Shown: positions 37,094-50,755, counted from the stretch's first letter. The stretch: 64,000 bases of DNA from Brugia malayi (GCF_000002995.4 NW_025062475.1:5584187-5648186); one strand, 5' to 3'. Numbers and translations: made by a program. The notes: generated from the sequence alone by a model not told the origin.

Positions 37094-39743
37094 AAATTAT
37101 TCAATAAAAGAAAAAAAAAATTATGGGCTATTATGATGATATACAGTTTTTATAGTATTTCATACAGATAAGGAGATGATTTCGGACTGCTGACTATCAC
37201 ACAAATTTTCTAAAATTCTTAACGCTTGACATGGATACTCTCGAACTTTTTGATTTGACTTATAATACATATGATAATAGTAATCTATTCACATTCTTTT
37301 GATTATTATAAAATGATATAAGTGTCGTCGAATCAATGAATGGTTTTTGGTTGTGTAATAAAAGAAAAATTTTAGAGTAAAAGACGACTAATTAAATAAC
37401 GTTGCAGTAACAAGAAATTTTAAATCTATGCAAACTATGTGTTTTGATTTTTTCTCTCTGTATGATATGATGCTTGTCATAAATGATGAACATAGTGTCA
37501 TTTGTTGAAATCTTTATTATCGATTATCTGATTCAATTCCATTCATAAATAACACAAAGCATTTAGTGTGCATAACTCTTAACAAATAATTACTAAACTT
37601 TCTAAATATCTAAATTTTATTCCATATAAACAACTATATACAAACTTTGACATAACTTTCACTACAGCACACGTAAAAATGTTTCCAGTCATAACACATG
37701 CAAGGTGTGTTCAATCAAAGCACACTAAAAAACTTTTCTATTTTCAAAATCTGAGATAACATTGTGACATGCATTATCCATTAGCACATTATTACAGCTT
37801 TCATTTAATCTTTTCTCGAGAAAAAGCGTTAAATATTTAATCCTTAGACGTTTTATTAATGTTATATAACACAAAAACCAACAAATCAACTAGAGTAAGG
37901 AATGCAATTAATTATATTTAACGCTATTTTTTTCGCCATAAAATTTTTTCCTCACCAAATTTAATTGCAGAAAATTTTTGAGGTTGTTAGAAAAATACCT
38001 ATGAGTGGATACAAATAAAAAGAGATGCTTGATAAAATTTTATTTTAATTCTTTCAAATTAAATTTACAAATAATGGTTTTGTTAGATTAATTAAGGAAA
38101 ATTTTATGCAAACTTATTGAAGTAATTTAGCAAATGATTTTATTACAAATTTTGAATCCAAATTCAGTATTCTTTTATCAACCAAGCGCCTGATAAAAAA
38201 AATGATGAATTGACTGGAATAATTAATGCCAATAATTACATTTATTTTCTGATATTTTCAAAAACTTTTGCTATTATCTGAAAAAAGATAAAAACAGGAA
38301 ATTTTTTCTGACTTTAAAATTTTTTAATTACTTTTTCTTTTCTTAGAAATAAGTACGCTTAATAGAATTTTTAATTAAAAAATTTTTATATAAGAAATTA
38401 AAATTTTTATATATAAAAACGAATCAAAGACCAAATTTTGGCAAAAAAAGGTCACATTAGTTAATTAATTATGCATTCAATAGCATTATGAATATAAACA
38501 AAAGGCTAACAGTGACGAGCAAAAATCAACATAAATAATCAATTAATAGTTTTACAGTAATACTATAATTAAACATCGAAGTCTAAAATATTAATAAAAT
38601 TCATCTATCCTTATGTCAACAACAATATTTGCTTCATTTGCATTTCGTTTCTTTCATTCATTTAATATAAACGAATGCAATAAATTTATTACTCAAAGTA
38701 ATTGTGCTAATTTATGTAACACTACTAATAACTTAAAATAAGATTTATAAGATCCCATCGGAGAAGAACTTTCTTCATGAGAAAATTTGTAAAAATTGCA
38801 CTATTTCATTTTTTCAAGGGAAAATTTTAACTTATAATTAATGCAATTTCTGATCATAACTATGTAGCATATTTATCGATATTATAACCATATTATTCAA
38901 TAGAGAGAAAGAATTGTTAATTTAAAGGATATTATCTATTTCAGAAAATTTGAAATTTTAATTAATAAAATCTTAATCAGAATTATACAGTTAAAAAACA
39001 TATAAGATTGAGCACAATTATTTAATTACAATAAATTTTTTTTTTGCCTCATGTTTACATGGTTAAATTTTTTTTCTTTTGAATTCAAAATATTGCCCAT
39101 AAAATGAAAAATTCAATTCAGAAAATGAGCAGCGATGTTTTTTTCTTTTTTAGGATGACAGAAAAGAAAAAAATGTCAACATATAGAAAGGGCAAGCTTT
39201 CTCAAAACTATAATTTAATCAAAAAAAGAAAAAAAATTTCTAAAATTAATCAAATGCAGCCGCTAAAAAAAAATGCCCTTAGGATATTTAAGAGCACGGT
39301 ATCTTTTCATTGATTTATCAATGAAAAGAAAAACGAACAAAAAAAAAACAAAACATTTTTTTATTAGTCAAATTTTACTAACTTTTTTTTAGTGCACTCA
39401 AAAACTTTTAGTGATATTTTTTATTTTCAATTTTTTCTTTAATTAACAGTTATTTTATTTATTTCTTCCTTATTTTTCGATGTGCAGTCATCTTATAAAA
39501 ATATGTATTATTTTGAAAAATTTTTTAAGAATAATTTAAAAATTCATTTGCTATTATTATTATTAACTTTAATGGTTTCTTTTTTTTATGCTAATAATTT
39601 GCAATTTTTGTGCTTATAATTTGAATTATATATAGATATGAAAGTGAAATTCGAAATTAATACATTTTCTTGTATTGAAAAATTATGTAATAAGAAAAAA
39701 ACAATTGCCTTTTACTTTTTTTCGATTTCATAATTTTACAAAT
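37094..39743. other. Intergenic DNA between two convergent genes
   Basis: The genes on either side end here, so the stretch should hold two 3' untranslated regions. I see no further gene. The sequence is A/T runs, with a small Lys-rich open frame near 39104-39313 that reads mostly AAA/GAA codons and has no motif. Confidence 0.6.
37103..37108 (+). promoter_or_regulatory. Candidate polyadenylation signal AATAAA for the membrane-protein gene
   Basis: AATAAA lies ten bases after the stop codon, which would give a very short 3' untranslated region. Later AATAAA copies exist, so the site actually used is uncertain. Confidence 0.4.
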
Positions 39744-39748
39744 TTATT
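39743..39748 (-). promoter_or_regulatory. AATAAA overlapping the complexin stop codon
   Basis: On the minus strand AATAAA overlaps the TAA stop of complexin. If used, the 3' untranslated region would be only a few tens of bases long. The match may be accidental, because GGAAAATAA is also the coding end. Confidence 0.25.
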
Positions 39749-41161
39749 TTCCAAATGGTAAAAAGCCTTTTACTGTTTCCAATGCTTCACTCACGGCAGT
39801 TTTTGCCTTTTCGACTTGCTCGGTTAAGCCAAGTTGACCGATAAGACCTAAAATTTAACATTTATTTGTTCATTGCTTTTTAATGAAAATTTTTTAAAAA
39901 GGAAAGACTCCTTAAAATCTAGAAATACAACAAAATTCACTAATTATTATATTACTTCTTTTTTCTTCATTTGTTTTTTGTTCAGTTAATTAAATTAAGA
40001 AAGTAAATAATTAATTTCAATTAAGTAAGAGCAAAAAAATGAAATAATTTAATGAAAATATCGAAATAATCAGCGAAAATGCTACTGTCGTCGTCTTCCA
40101 TTCCTTGCGCAATTTGTTCTGGAGTTTTCTTTATCGATGGACCAACAATACGACCATCCATTGACATGTCAAATGGTAGACCGCCGATACCATCTTCTTT
40201 CTTTTGAATGTTATACTAAAAATAGTAATGAATTAAATGATAATTTTTAGATTTGTACCAAAAATTATTAGATAGAAAAGTTTTTATTAATTATTTTTTT
40301 TTAAGTGAATTTTTTTATCTTTCTTAGTATTAAAAATTTTTAAATTAAAAATATTAAATTATTCAAAGAATTTGCTACCTTTGAGCGAATATCTTGGCGC
40401 ATTTTTTCACGTTCTCGTTCCATTTTTCGATGACGTTCTTTCCGTCGTTCTTCCTGTTCTAATCGTGCTGCTACAACCTACAAATGATCATTTTTATTAG
40501 CATTTTTATTTAAATTAGTAATTAATGATGGAAAAATGAAATTGAAATACAACTAATTATTAGCCATAAATATCTACGAATTCAAAATCATTATGGAATT
40601 TCAAATATAATTTTCGCATTAATTCAAAATTTTATTTCTCACGAGTAATGAGACAATGTGTAAAATAAACAATTTTTTTTTTTTTTTTTTTTTTTTTTAC
40701 ATATTAAGTGATACTAAATTGTAAAATAGCAGAAAGGCATTAACTAAACATAACTATCTAATTCTTTTTTTTTTTTTTTGTTAAAAAAAATACAAAAAGA
40801 AAAAAAAGTAAAATTTGAGAGTTCTACTTCAGGATCTTCACCGGATTCTGTTTTCTCGCCACCTTCACCATCTTTATCACCGGTCAATTTATCAATTCCA
40901 CCTATCGAATAAAAATAGGCATTAATTTACCTAAGTTATTGGCAAAACTTCCATTTACGATTGCATTTACAATCAAATTCTTTTTTTTGAATCATAGAAG
41001 ATTCACTTTTTTCCCTTTAATAGAACTAATTTGAGTTGCATTTCAACTTATGAAAATATGGCAAATGGCTGGAATAATACTTTGGAATTTTAATAAAACT
41101 TCATACCTTTCATTTCATTCAATTTTCCACCAACCATTTGTTTCATAAGAAAGCCAGCCAT
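39744..41161 (-). CDS. cpx-1: Complexin, SNARE-complex regulator of synaptic vesicle fusion
   Basis: Complexin binds assembled SNARE complexes, clamps spontaneous fusion and aids calcium-triggered release at nerve terminals. Five exons join in frame: 41161-41107, 40901-40828, 40477-40379, 40215-40086 and 39847-39744, giving 153 residues, slightly longer than the worm protein of about 143. The start MAGFLMKQMVGGKLNEMK is the expected N-terminal domain. It is followed by an acidic linker (GEGGEKTESGEDPE), the accessory and central SNARE-binding helix (ARLEQEERRKERHRKMERER, then EKMRQDIRSKY) and a C-terminal amphipathic part (DDDSLIGQLGLTEQVEKAK, ETVKGFLPFGK). There is no C-terminal CAAX box, so it is not of the lipidated vertebrate complexin 3/4 type. 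The gene should be neuronal. The assignment to the cpx-1 branch follows the overall sequence match. Confidence 0.96.
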
Positions 41162-44100
41162 TTTTTGTTTCCGTTTTTGTCAAATTTATTGCTGAAAAAT
41201 TTTTTGCTTCCTTTCGGAAAAAAAATTTTTCTAATACATATTTTTTGAAAGTAAAGGATGAAAGATTTGTTTGGAAAGAATGAATAAATAAAATAAACAC
41301 AAAAAGAAAAGGTTCGTATGTAAAGTATTATAATAAAATTCAAAAAATTGCATTTAATTTTTTTTTTTTTTTAAATTTTAAATGATACCATAGGTGAAGA
41401 TGGAAGCATAAAAAGTTTGGAGCAATCATTAGAAACGGAATGAATAATCATTTAAGTTAACTTTACTTCTTCTCAGTTTTACTTATTAATTTCATAACTC
41501 AGTTAAAGTGGCGAATTTGAATAGATGCACAAATGAATGTGCTTTAAATGAATGGTTGGATGGAATAGAAATTGTATGCATGCATAAATAAATAACAGAG
41601 AAGAAATAATAATTAGTGAATATAAGAAAAGGAGGAAAGAAGAAAGAAAGGAAAATGAGGAAAAGAAGAGGAAAAAAGAATAATAATAATTAATGATAAG
41701 AATAAATAGAAAAGCATTGTTAATAAATAGTATAATTAGAGAAGAAATAGTAATTAGTAAGAAATGATGATAAGACCAAGTGAAGTTTCAGACAGAATTT
41801 GAAATCTGAATTCTCAGAGAGAAATGGAAGAATAATAAGAAAAGGAAAGAAGAAGGATGGACTAATTGAGATTTGAATTGAAATTTGAGGAAAAAAAGAG
41901 GAAAACAAGTATTAGTAGCAATTGTCCACTGTGACAGACTAAACAAAGTTTTGCTAAAATGACACACAAACTTGAAAATAGCAAAGAAGCATTGGTTAAA
42001 ATGGCAAAATAAAATTCTACCAAAAAAAGAAAAAAAGTGCAAATTTTAAAGTGGCAAGTAGGCATATTAGTTAGAGTGATAAAAACAAAAAGGAAAAAAA
42101 AAAAAAGAATATATGAAGTAGCATTTTTGTTTACTTTTATTATTGCAAATTTAAAAAAGAAAAAACAAGACAATGGATAAGTGTTATTTGAACTAATTGA
42201 GATATTAAAGCGGAAACATTTTAGCGCACATTGATATTAATTCACGGTGTGAGATTTCATACATTGTCGGTCGATAATGAATGAATGAAATTTCTCTGCG
42301 AGTATTTTATGCTTTCGAATCATGCATGTTTATTTATATATTATATAAATAATTGATTTATAAATATATATATATAGTTAATTTGTTAAAGAAAAAAACC
42401 AATTTATAAACAGATAATTAATTTTTGAATACATAAATAATTGTAAGTATAAAATTAATTTATAAACATGTAATCAATTTGTAAAATTTAATTTTAATAG
42501 TATATAACAAAAGGTAAATTTTAAAAGGTGAAATTTCATTACCAATAAGTAAAAGATTTATAAATTTTAATTTTCTAATAACAACATTTAATAAATCAGA
42601 AATTATGAAGTGTATCCTTCGTGTAGCACTATTCCATCTTTCTTTTGGCATATGATATTGAAAATTCAGACCAAATCTGACAATTAAAAGATGAAGTTTT
42701 CATAATTCTATAATTCTTGACTTTCAAGTATTTATAAAATTATTTTTGAGATAGAAAATCTTAATTTCAGTATTAAATGTAGATTTTTCCCTCATTTTTT
42801 ACAGTTTCAAATTTTCAATGATTGCTGAAAATTTCATTCTTATTTGAAATATTTTGCAAATTTATAACTTATATATAATTTCAAGTTATAGTGAAATGCA
42901 TGAATCATGATTAATGATTAATTATCGAGCAAACCTTTAATTAGTTAACCATTCAATATTAGCCAATGTATTATTATAGTTATTATAATCCGAAATAAAC
43001 TTGAATAATATTAGCAGCATTATAAATGCTCAGCAGTTGATAAATTTTCACTGATTTTTTAAGTTTTCAAATGTTAGTAATTTCGTAACTAAATGTGCGA
43101 CAATTGGCACTATTTAATGGTTTAATTTAGAAAGATTAAATTGAGATTAAGTGAGAGATTAAATTAGCAATAATCTGATAGCAGTTTTTAAGCATAGAGA
43201 AATTTAAATCACGAAGAAGACATCATGAGTTGATGAAGAAATAATCGTGATTCGATGAAGAAATGACCACGTTCTATGACAAGCATAATTATTAATTTGA
43301 TTCGATGAAGCAATAATCATTAATTAATAAAGAATTAATAATCATAAGTTTAGTGAAAAATTATGAATGGATAAAAATGTAAACGGAAAATGAACAAATA
43401 TGTTATTTTTCATTTTTAATTTTTTTACAATTCAGTAAATCAAATAAAATGCGTAAGAATTTCCCACATTTCAAATCTTTTCCAATAATATTACCATTAT
43501 AGATATATGTCTATAATTTTATTTAAGAAAGAAACGCAGAAAAGATTTTTAATTTAATGAAACTTTTCTTTTGCTTTTTTTAAAAGAAAAAAGAAGCCAT
43601 CTTTAAATTTTGCTTATGATAGCAAAGATAGTTGGTTAGTCATCCATTTTATGATTAAAAGTAAGAAATAAGCCAAAGAAATGGAATGGAAAGCCTATCA
43701 TTGTAATGCCAACTTGCTGCTCCTTCTATTGCCTTAGTTTCAAATCGACTGGGCCCAGTAAAATATTCAACTGAATAAGCAAAAGAAAAAGATGAGGAGA
43801 GAAGTAGGAAAAAAATAAATAAATAAACGGACAGAAAGACATACAGACATGAATAAACGAAATAATCGCCTCGTGAGAATTGAATGTTTTAAGGATCGAT
43901 TTTCGTCAGTTCAAGGCCTTAAAAAGAGGGGACAACACATTTTGCTATAGCAAGCAGCATGTTATGTATGTGTGCATGTGTGTATGTTGGCATGTATGCA
44001 TGTTTGTATGTGTTTATGCGTACGTGTGCATGTGCTTTTGCATGTACATATGTTAATATGCCTTATAGTGTAAATATTTTTTAGTTCAACACATGAGTTT

Positions 44101-47075
44101 TAAAATTTAACAGTTATATAATAGAAAATGTAGACGACGTTAATCTAAATAACGTGAATTGTATTTTAAAAAAAATTTTTTTTTAAAGTAGAAAAATATA
44201 TTTAATTTTGAAGGAGTGAAATTTTAATTTTAATTTAAAATTAAAAGTCTACCATATTGTAATAGTGAAAATTATTAGAAATAAATGATAGGCTAAAAGA
44301 AATTAATAATAATTGGCAAGAAATTAATAAAAAATTGTAAACTAAAATTAAAATTTAAATTAAATTTGACTTATAATTATTTACTTGAAATTTTAGCTTA
44401 AAACTATAACTTTGATATTAATTCATTGAACTGTTGCAGAAGGAAAAAATTTCTTCTTCATTCTATTTATTTCTTCACTTGTGCTAAAGCATAATTGCAT
44501 GATTTCGATAAAAGACAAAGCTTATTAGTAAACAAAAACTTTTTAGTACTTTATTAGTTTTCTAATAAAATGAAATAAGCAAGCTATAAATAACTGTTAT
44601 TAACATATTATTTGATAAAAAAAGAACGCTTCGCTAATATTTGAAAGTATTGAAAATATGAAATTAATTGAGGCAATTAAATACGACAAATTGTAGTTAC
44701 AACTAACAAAATGCATCAGAAATGTAATGTATCAATATTTATATTGTTGAGAAGTGGTAATTTAATTATATTAAAAATTACTAATAATGGAAAATTTGCC
44801 TAAGAGTTCTGATCAATTACTGAAATACAAGTTTTTTTTTTCTTTCATTGCCAATTTTATGCCTTCTGTGACATAAATGAAGTGAAAATTGTAAAAGATA
44901 ATGCTATATAATTTTGACCAATTTAAGTTCCTAAGAGAATTTTAATTTTAAATTGGTCCTTTTTTTCCTTCTGTTATTGTATGTTTTTTAAAAATTCATA
45001 GTTATTAAAATTTAAATCCAGATTTGTTTCTTTTAAGCAGTGTTTGTGTGAACAATTTTTCTACGAAATTAGAGAGAGAAAAAAAAGAAAGTGAGGAATT
45101 TTTTAATGAAAAAGCCAGTGATAAGTAATATACTAAAATTACCTTTACTGCAATACCTTTGCGATAGTAAAATTAAGTTTAATCGTTAAAACTTTGTTTA
45201 TTCCTGAAATCCACCTATAATTACGATGTCAATTTTACTTGTTTTTACTGATGAGAAAAATGCTTTATTCACATTTTATTACAGTCACGCTTTCCTAAAT
45301 TTAGTTCATTGAGATCACATCTACACGTTAAAATAAAGCGACCAAATAAGTTCAACTTTGATAATTCCTTCATAAATCATGTCATTTTTTTTAATAAAAT
45401 ATTTTTAATTATTATGCAAATAGAATTTATAAAAAATAATTTGTGTAAAAATATACTGTAAATTGTAATTTTCGTCATTTCATTTAGAACAGCGAATTAT
45501 TTGGTATTATTTATTATTGCTGCATCTTTTTGCAACAAAAATATTAAAAAGCCTTCAAAACTTCTTGAATATAATTAAAAGAGAAGAACGGATTCTAAAA
45601 AAAATTAATATCAATAAGTATAGTTGAAGTTAAAACCGGTTTCTATAACATTTTTGATTTTTTTTTCTTATGTTCATTTATATTAAAATAAAGCATGATA
45701 TATGTATGATGTACGTAAGAGTTACGCAAGAGTTCATTACAAATTGTGGTCAAAGTGTGGTATTTACAACTGTCGTAAATTTAGTTCAGATTTATGGATA
45801 TTGTTTAGATTCATTGTGACTTTTTATTTGGGTAAAAATAATTTATTTTATTATTTTCTTGTGGATTCTATTCAGTAATTGTCTTTTTATAAGTGATTCA
45901 ATTCTTTTTTTATCTTTTTTTTGTAAAGTTAGTTTATAAATTTGCCGATAAATTTGAAATTTTTGTTCCGTTTAACTATTAAATTATAAAGATCTATATG
46001 AAACTTTTGTGGTGTTAAACTGAGAAAGAATGAAATTTGATAAAATAGGAAATAAATGGTGAATAATCATATAGTGGCATTTATTAAGAGAACAATCCGA
46101 GTAATTGTTATGATAATGTTTGGATCTATGAGATGTTTAATTTCATATAATATTAATTCATTAAATTTAGTCTATGAATAACTGAAATAAATATTTTAAA
46201 AAACAAATTTTTTGATGATTAATTATTTATAGCTGCGATACAACTGTGCGACAAAATATTAAAGAAATTTATGAACGTATCGACTTAAAAGTAGGTCGTT
46301 GAAATCTCCATTCATTTGTCTCTACACAATAATGGAAGTAGCTGGCATCAGAAGTGTCAACATCATTTAATTAATGGATATTCAGACTTTTAATGAATTA
46401 TTTTTTTTTTTTTTTTTTTACTGAAAAGTCTAAACAGATTGTAATGAAATAAATAAATAATGCAGGTGAAAAAGGATAAAAGAAGCAAGAAGGTGTTCCA
46501 TACCGAATAATTACAACATTTTACATTTGATGCGTTCATCGGATATTAAACAAAATGAACTTTAAAAGTATGAATTTTAAATTCTAAATTATTTTATGTC
46601 TCATCTTCATCGGATTTATTCATTTTGACAAGTAATGACAATAAGCAAAAAATGACTGAAATTTCTAGAACTTCTGAAAAAGATCGAAATTTGTTTCAAG
46701 GATACGACATTTTAAAAAGTCAACCAATAACAATGCAAAAGGGATGCAAATTTATTGTTGCAAAGATTACGCATCTCACTTCATCTCAAATTGAAATTAT
46801 ACGGCTTTGACCGAAGATGGAATTAATAGAAAGTTGATAAAATTGTAGAGAAAAAAAGTGCATAGATAATAATATCAAGAGAAAATGAGAAGCAATAACA
46901 TTGAAATCAAAAGAGTCAATAAAGTAAAGTGAAAACTGTGTTTGATAATAACAACTACAAATGTAAATCGAATATAACCCTTTGAATACATAAAAAAGAC
47001 CGAAATTTGATTGATATGATGAAATAAGTATCATAGTGACCAATCAAAATGACGGGGATGTTAGATTTATATATG
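41162..47075. other. 5.9 kb intergenic DNA upstream of complexin
   Basis: No supportable gene. Features seen are a purine-rich tract (GA-rich, about 41590-41690), a TG/CATG-rich tract (43965-44060), and at 46625-46810 a small hydrophilic open frame (TEISRTSEKDRNLFQGYD inside) without a good start codon or recognisable domain. The complexin promoter presumably lies in the left part. The right end abuts the inverted duplication. Confidence 0.5.
43965..44060 (+). repeat. TG/CATG-rich imperfect microsatellite
   Basis: Repeated GTATGTGTGCATGTGTG-type units run for about 95 bases. Alternating purine-pyrimidine sequence of this kind can adopt Z-DNA, but nothing here shows that it does. Confidence 0.75.
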
Positions 47076-47906
47076 TCATTCGACTTTGCAGTATGATACA
47101 TTTACAGTTGGAAAGGTTTGCCGGTAAGTTATAAGTAATGAAATACAAATAATCAATAAATTTGATAAGATTTGAGATAGTACTAAAGCTAAGTGTAGAA
47201 GGAGGAATCTTGAATACATATTAATTTCATCGACAAATCTCGGACATTGTGCAACACATTCCATTACTGGACACTTTCCTCCGGATAGCGAAACGCATGA
47301 CTGTGAATTTGTATATTGCAAGCCAACAATACGTTCATCATTTGGACATTTTTGTGGTACCTAAAGAAAACCATTCATTTCATCAACAATTGTTAGAAAT
47401 ATTTCAGTTCACAATTCGAAAGAAAAGCTATTTACCAAACAGGACGGAATCGGAGACATTAGGAATCCGCGGTCAAATTTAAAGCATTTACATGAAGTGA
47501 AATGATAAAGAGAAAGTTCATAGAGTATTTCAAGTGTAACCGAAACAATTTTTTAGAACGGTCTGAGAATTTCTTATACTTGAATGGGAAACCAACCGTA
47601 CAACAAATTCCTTGTAGACAAGCGACGGATTCTTTAGTGAACGGAAGACATTGTTGAGATTGGATACAACCAATCACGAGAGCTCTTCCGCCATTACTAC
47701 AAATTAGTGGAGCTTGATAGGGTAGTTCCTGATTTGGTGCAACATGCACCTCTGATACAATCAACCGGATCAGTTGTGTAGGGGCTACATTGTTGAGCAC
47801 TCGAGCAACCCAAAGCCACAGCATGTCGATCGGCAGGACACTTGAAATCAGCCAAGTCATAGTGTGCCAAAGCAGTGGTCGTTACAAGATTGAATAGAAA
47901 TTGCAT
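47076..47906 (-). pseudogene. WR1-repeat secreted protein gene, left-arm copy, frameshifted
   Basis: Exon 1 (47906-47597) opens with MQFLFNLVTTTALAHYD. It encodes one six-Cys WR1 unit (KCPADRHAVALGCSSAQQC, then CIRGACCT), then meets a stop at 47697. A second full WR1 unit (CSNGGRALVIGC, CLQGICCT) follows in another frame within the same exon. Exon 2 (47360-47076) continues that second frame with a third, degenerate unit (KCPNDERIVGLQY) that has lost one Cys and the paired CC. Reading the gene as one protein needs a one-base change in the linker between units one and two, so it is either a pseudogene or mis-sequenced. WR1 repeats are nematode-specific and occur in secreted or cuticular proteins. 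The last 43 residues, after MYSRF, differ from those of the right-arm copy. Confidence 0.7.
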
Positions 47907-49452
47907 TCTTTCACACTATTATTTCTAAAATGCTAGTACTTTTCTTTTTAAATATTGCAGCAGTGGTTAATTTATAATAAATCATATTCATTGTTGCAAA
48001 ATATACTCAACTGATATTCCGAGATGCTTTTGTAGGACAATAAAGCAAGAAATTTTAGGAGTCTTAAATTTCTGCCTTTGTTGTTTCATAACATTGAAAG
48101 ACAACATTGAAATTTTGTCGAATAATTTGAAATATTAGAACAAAGTTCAACCATTAATGCAAAGAAGGAAGTCTTGAATCAAAAAAAAAGTCTGAAATTT
48201 TCAATAACACTTGAATTTACAAAATATTTACGCTTTATTGTGGCATCATTTTAATGAATGAGAATGCTCACAGAGCGACAACATGAGGACAGTAAGAAAA
48301 ACCAACAAAAGCTCAAGCAGAAAACAACACATTCGATTTGATTGTACAGATGGAAGAATGCATTTTGGATTGCCGTAAGGATTTTTAGTTCATAATATTT
48401 GTTAGAGCGATCAGTGTACCAATAATTTTTCGGATTGAACTCTTTGCTTTCGAATTTAACAATTTGATCCTCTGATAAGATACCTATGTCAGATCAGAAA
48501 AGAGCGCTGCTCTAACATTTCTTAAGTTTAATTGTTGGCTATTGTATGATCAAATCAAAAGCGGTGTTTGTCTGTTTTTATAGCTTCAGTTTATTTATCG
48601 ACTGAGCTTCTAATAATCCCCGTTGAATTATTCGGTTATTTTACGCTGGTAATCTATTGTAATTTCAAATTCATCCATTACTGACTTCTGAGATGAAAGT
48701 TAGCTTTTAAAACAATCATATTGACTGATTTGTATACTCTTCTCGATTTTCTTATCTTCTTTTCTTGAATTTTCGGCGTTAAACGCCGAAATAATCTATT
48801 TTTCATCACTTCGTCCTAATTTAATAATTGAGGAACAACCAAATTATCAGATTCTTTTTATAAGGTCAAATTATTCCTGGACGAGGAAGAAATTTCCCAA
48901 GCATTACTTCATGAACGAACGCTAATGATCCGTCATCGCGTTATATCAATTTCTATTAAACTAAATTTACATTAACACTTCAAATTCCAGTCCATTTCTC
49001 AAAATTAAATATTTGCTGACAATATCACAGAAAAGAATGTTCATTAATAGAAAATTTAGGTGAAATGAGCAGGAAAATAATTAGGAAGTCGATAAGCACA
49101 ACATATACGCTGTACACATAATACCGGGAGTCCTTGTGCTAAGCATTCGCATGATTTTGAATTGTCACATCCCAGGCCAATTACTTCACCGCCATATGGA
49201 CATTGTTGAGGTACCTAAAAGTTTTGTGTAGAAATTATTATTCCATTTTTCTCTTTTGACAATAAAATACAAGAAAAGCTTAATTAAACTTTAATTACTT
49301 GAATATTTGGTAGTAATCGATATAACTTGTTTTACTTCTTTCCTTATCTCAATTTTCTACTCCTCTTTTATCCTCTATTCAAACCATTCCCTTTTACTAA
49401 ATTTATTCATTATTTAATGATTTCATTCGGTAATTTATTTGATATTCTTACA
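47205..49452. repeat. Left arm of a 2.25 kb inverted duplication
   Basis: This segment is the reverse complement of 52458-54705. Paired positions always sum to 101910 at every place checked (gene starts, stops, splice sites, poly-A runs), so there is no indel inside. Every stretch I compared was identical. The inner edge is a single C/T difference at 49453/52457, after which ten more bases match and homology ends. The outer edge is a four-base indel, followed by a short similar stretch and then loss of similarity. Confidence 0.95.
48771..48791. repeat. GC-rich perfect palindrome, copy in left arm
   Basis: TTTCGGCGTT and AACGCCGAAA flank a single central A. A ten-base inverted repeat with this GC content stands out in AT-rich DNA. 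It lies between the two WR1 genes and recurs at 53119-53139 in the other arm. Confidence 0.85.
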
Positions 49453-49736
49453 GTGCAGCACAATCCTGTAAGGCATGCAACATTTTCCGCTGACGGCAAG
49501 CAATCATATGATGTTCCGCATGTCTTTCCTGTAAAGGTACCATTATTTGAACATGGTACTGTGCAGCATTCCGAGTCAAGGCACACAACATGGTCCGTTG
49601 GCTTTATTTTGTACGGTTCACATTGCGCATCCATAGTGCATGCATGTGCAACCCATTCACCACCATTTATGCATTGTATGCTAGTAGCAAGAATAGGTAA
49701 TAATAACCAAAATATAGTTAATACAATGATTGTCAT
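49056..49736 (-). CDS. Small secreted WR1-repeat (Cys-rich) protein, intact
   Basis: Two exons, 49736-49452 and 49214-49056, join in phase 0 to 147 residues. Residues 1-18 (MTIIVLTIFWLLLPILAT) form a signal peptide. Three six-Cys units follow, each ending in a CC pair: CINGGEWVAHAC...CLDSECCT, CSNNGTFTGKTC...CLTGLCCT and CPYGGEVIGLGC...CVQRICCA. This spacing fits the nematode-specific WR1 repeat. The product should be secreted, disulphide-bonded and without membrane anchor; its role is unknown. The start codon directly follows TTTTGCAG, a possible spliced-leader acceptor, which favours this ATG over the in-frame one at 49832. The neighbouring minus-strand WR1 gene is probably a tandem relative. 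Only exon 2 and its intron are present in the other arm. Confidence 0.82.
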
Positions 49737-50704
49737 CTGCAAAATTTTGTGAAGTGCTGCATACTTGTCAATAACAAATAATGCAATATAATGAGATAAA
49801 AATACAAATAACAAGTAGTTTGCAGTTGGCAAACATTCACTACCGTAATTATTACCAATTTATTAACATTGTTAAAAATCGCTGAAATTTTTATTGAAAG
49901 AATTCACTTGATAATAATAATGAAGAAAATTTTCCTACCATTTATATTCTGTCTGATTTTTCAAACTTTCCTTCTTCTATTTAAACACTTTACTTAAAAG
50001 TACTTGAAAACATACAAATTTCATAATTTTCTAGAATCTGGCTGTTATCACCAACTGCAGTGAAATTTATTTTATACAAATTACAGATCAATGCTTTTTG
50101 AATAAAACAAATCTTTTTAAGACATTTTGATCACTAGCAAAAATAAAAATGAAGAAATACTATTTTCCTGAGGAATGAAAGAAGTTAAAGCAAAAAGTTA
50201 AGAAGAATTTAATTCAATTGAAATTCTGACAAATTCCATTTTTGAAAGCAAAAAAAAAAAAAAAAATTTGGTGCTATTAGGAAAAATACAAAGATGATAA
50301 CTGAAACAAACAAACTGGAAAAATGAACAATCTAATGTAGTAATACTTTGTTAAATGATAAGTGAAATTAGAAATAGCCGAACAAATAGTTTTAGAAGGA
50401 TTATTTATTTTAGTGATAAGAAAATTGAAGATTATTGTTGTAACCACATTGATTAGACGAGAGGGAAAGGAACGAAGAGAGAAGGAAAAGTTAAAATATT
50501 AATGAAAATGTATTGGAATAGATTGCATCAATATTAGTAATTAAATTTAAGATCAAAGAAGGAAAAAAAGTAAATGAAATGATACGCTAAATCTTCAAAA
50601 AACGAAAAATAAAAAACTATCAATGCTTACTACTTATGCATTTTTGGTATTCTTTAATAAATGAAAGAAGAAAAATGCTGGTATAAATTTTCATTATGAT
50701 TCAA

Positions 50705-50715
50705 TAATGATGATG

Positions 50716-50752
<37 letters not shown>

Positions 50753-50755
50753 AAA
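50705..50755 (+). repeat. GAT/AAT microsatellite
   Basis: A run of GATGATGATAATAATAATAA type, about 50 bases long, in the spacer of the inverted duplication. Confidence 0.85.

Noticed and set aside
46625..46810. 61-codon hydrophilic open frame
   Set aside because: Begins only at TTG, has no recognised motif and lies in featureless intergenic DNA.
47249..47482. Open frame opposite the WR1 gene, and its mirror copy in the other arm
   Set aside because: It is antisense to the third WR1 unit, which explains its open length.
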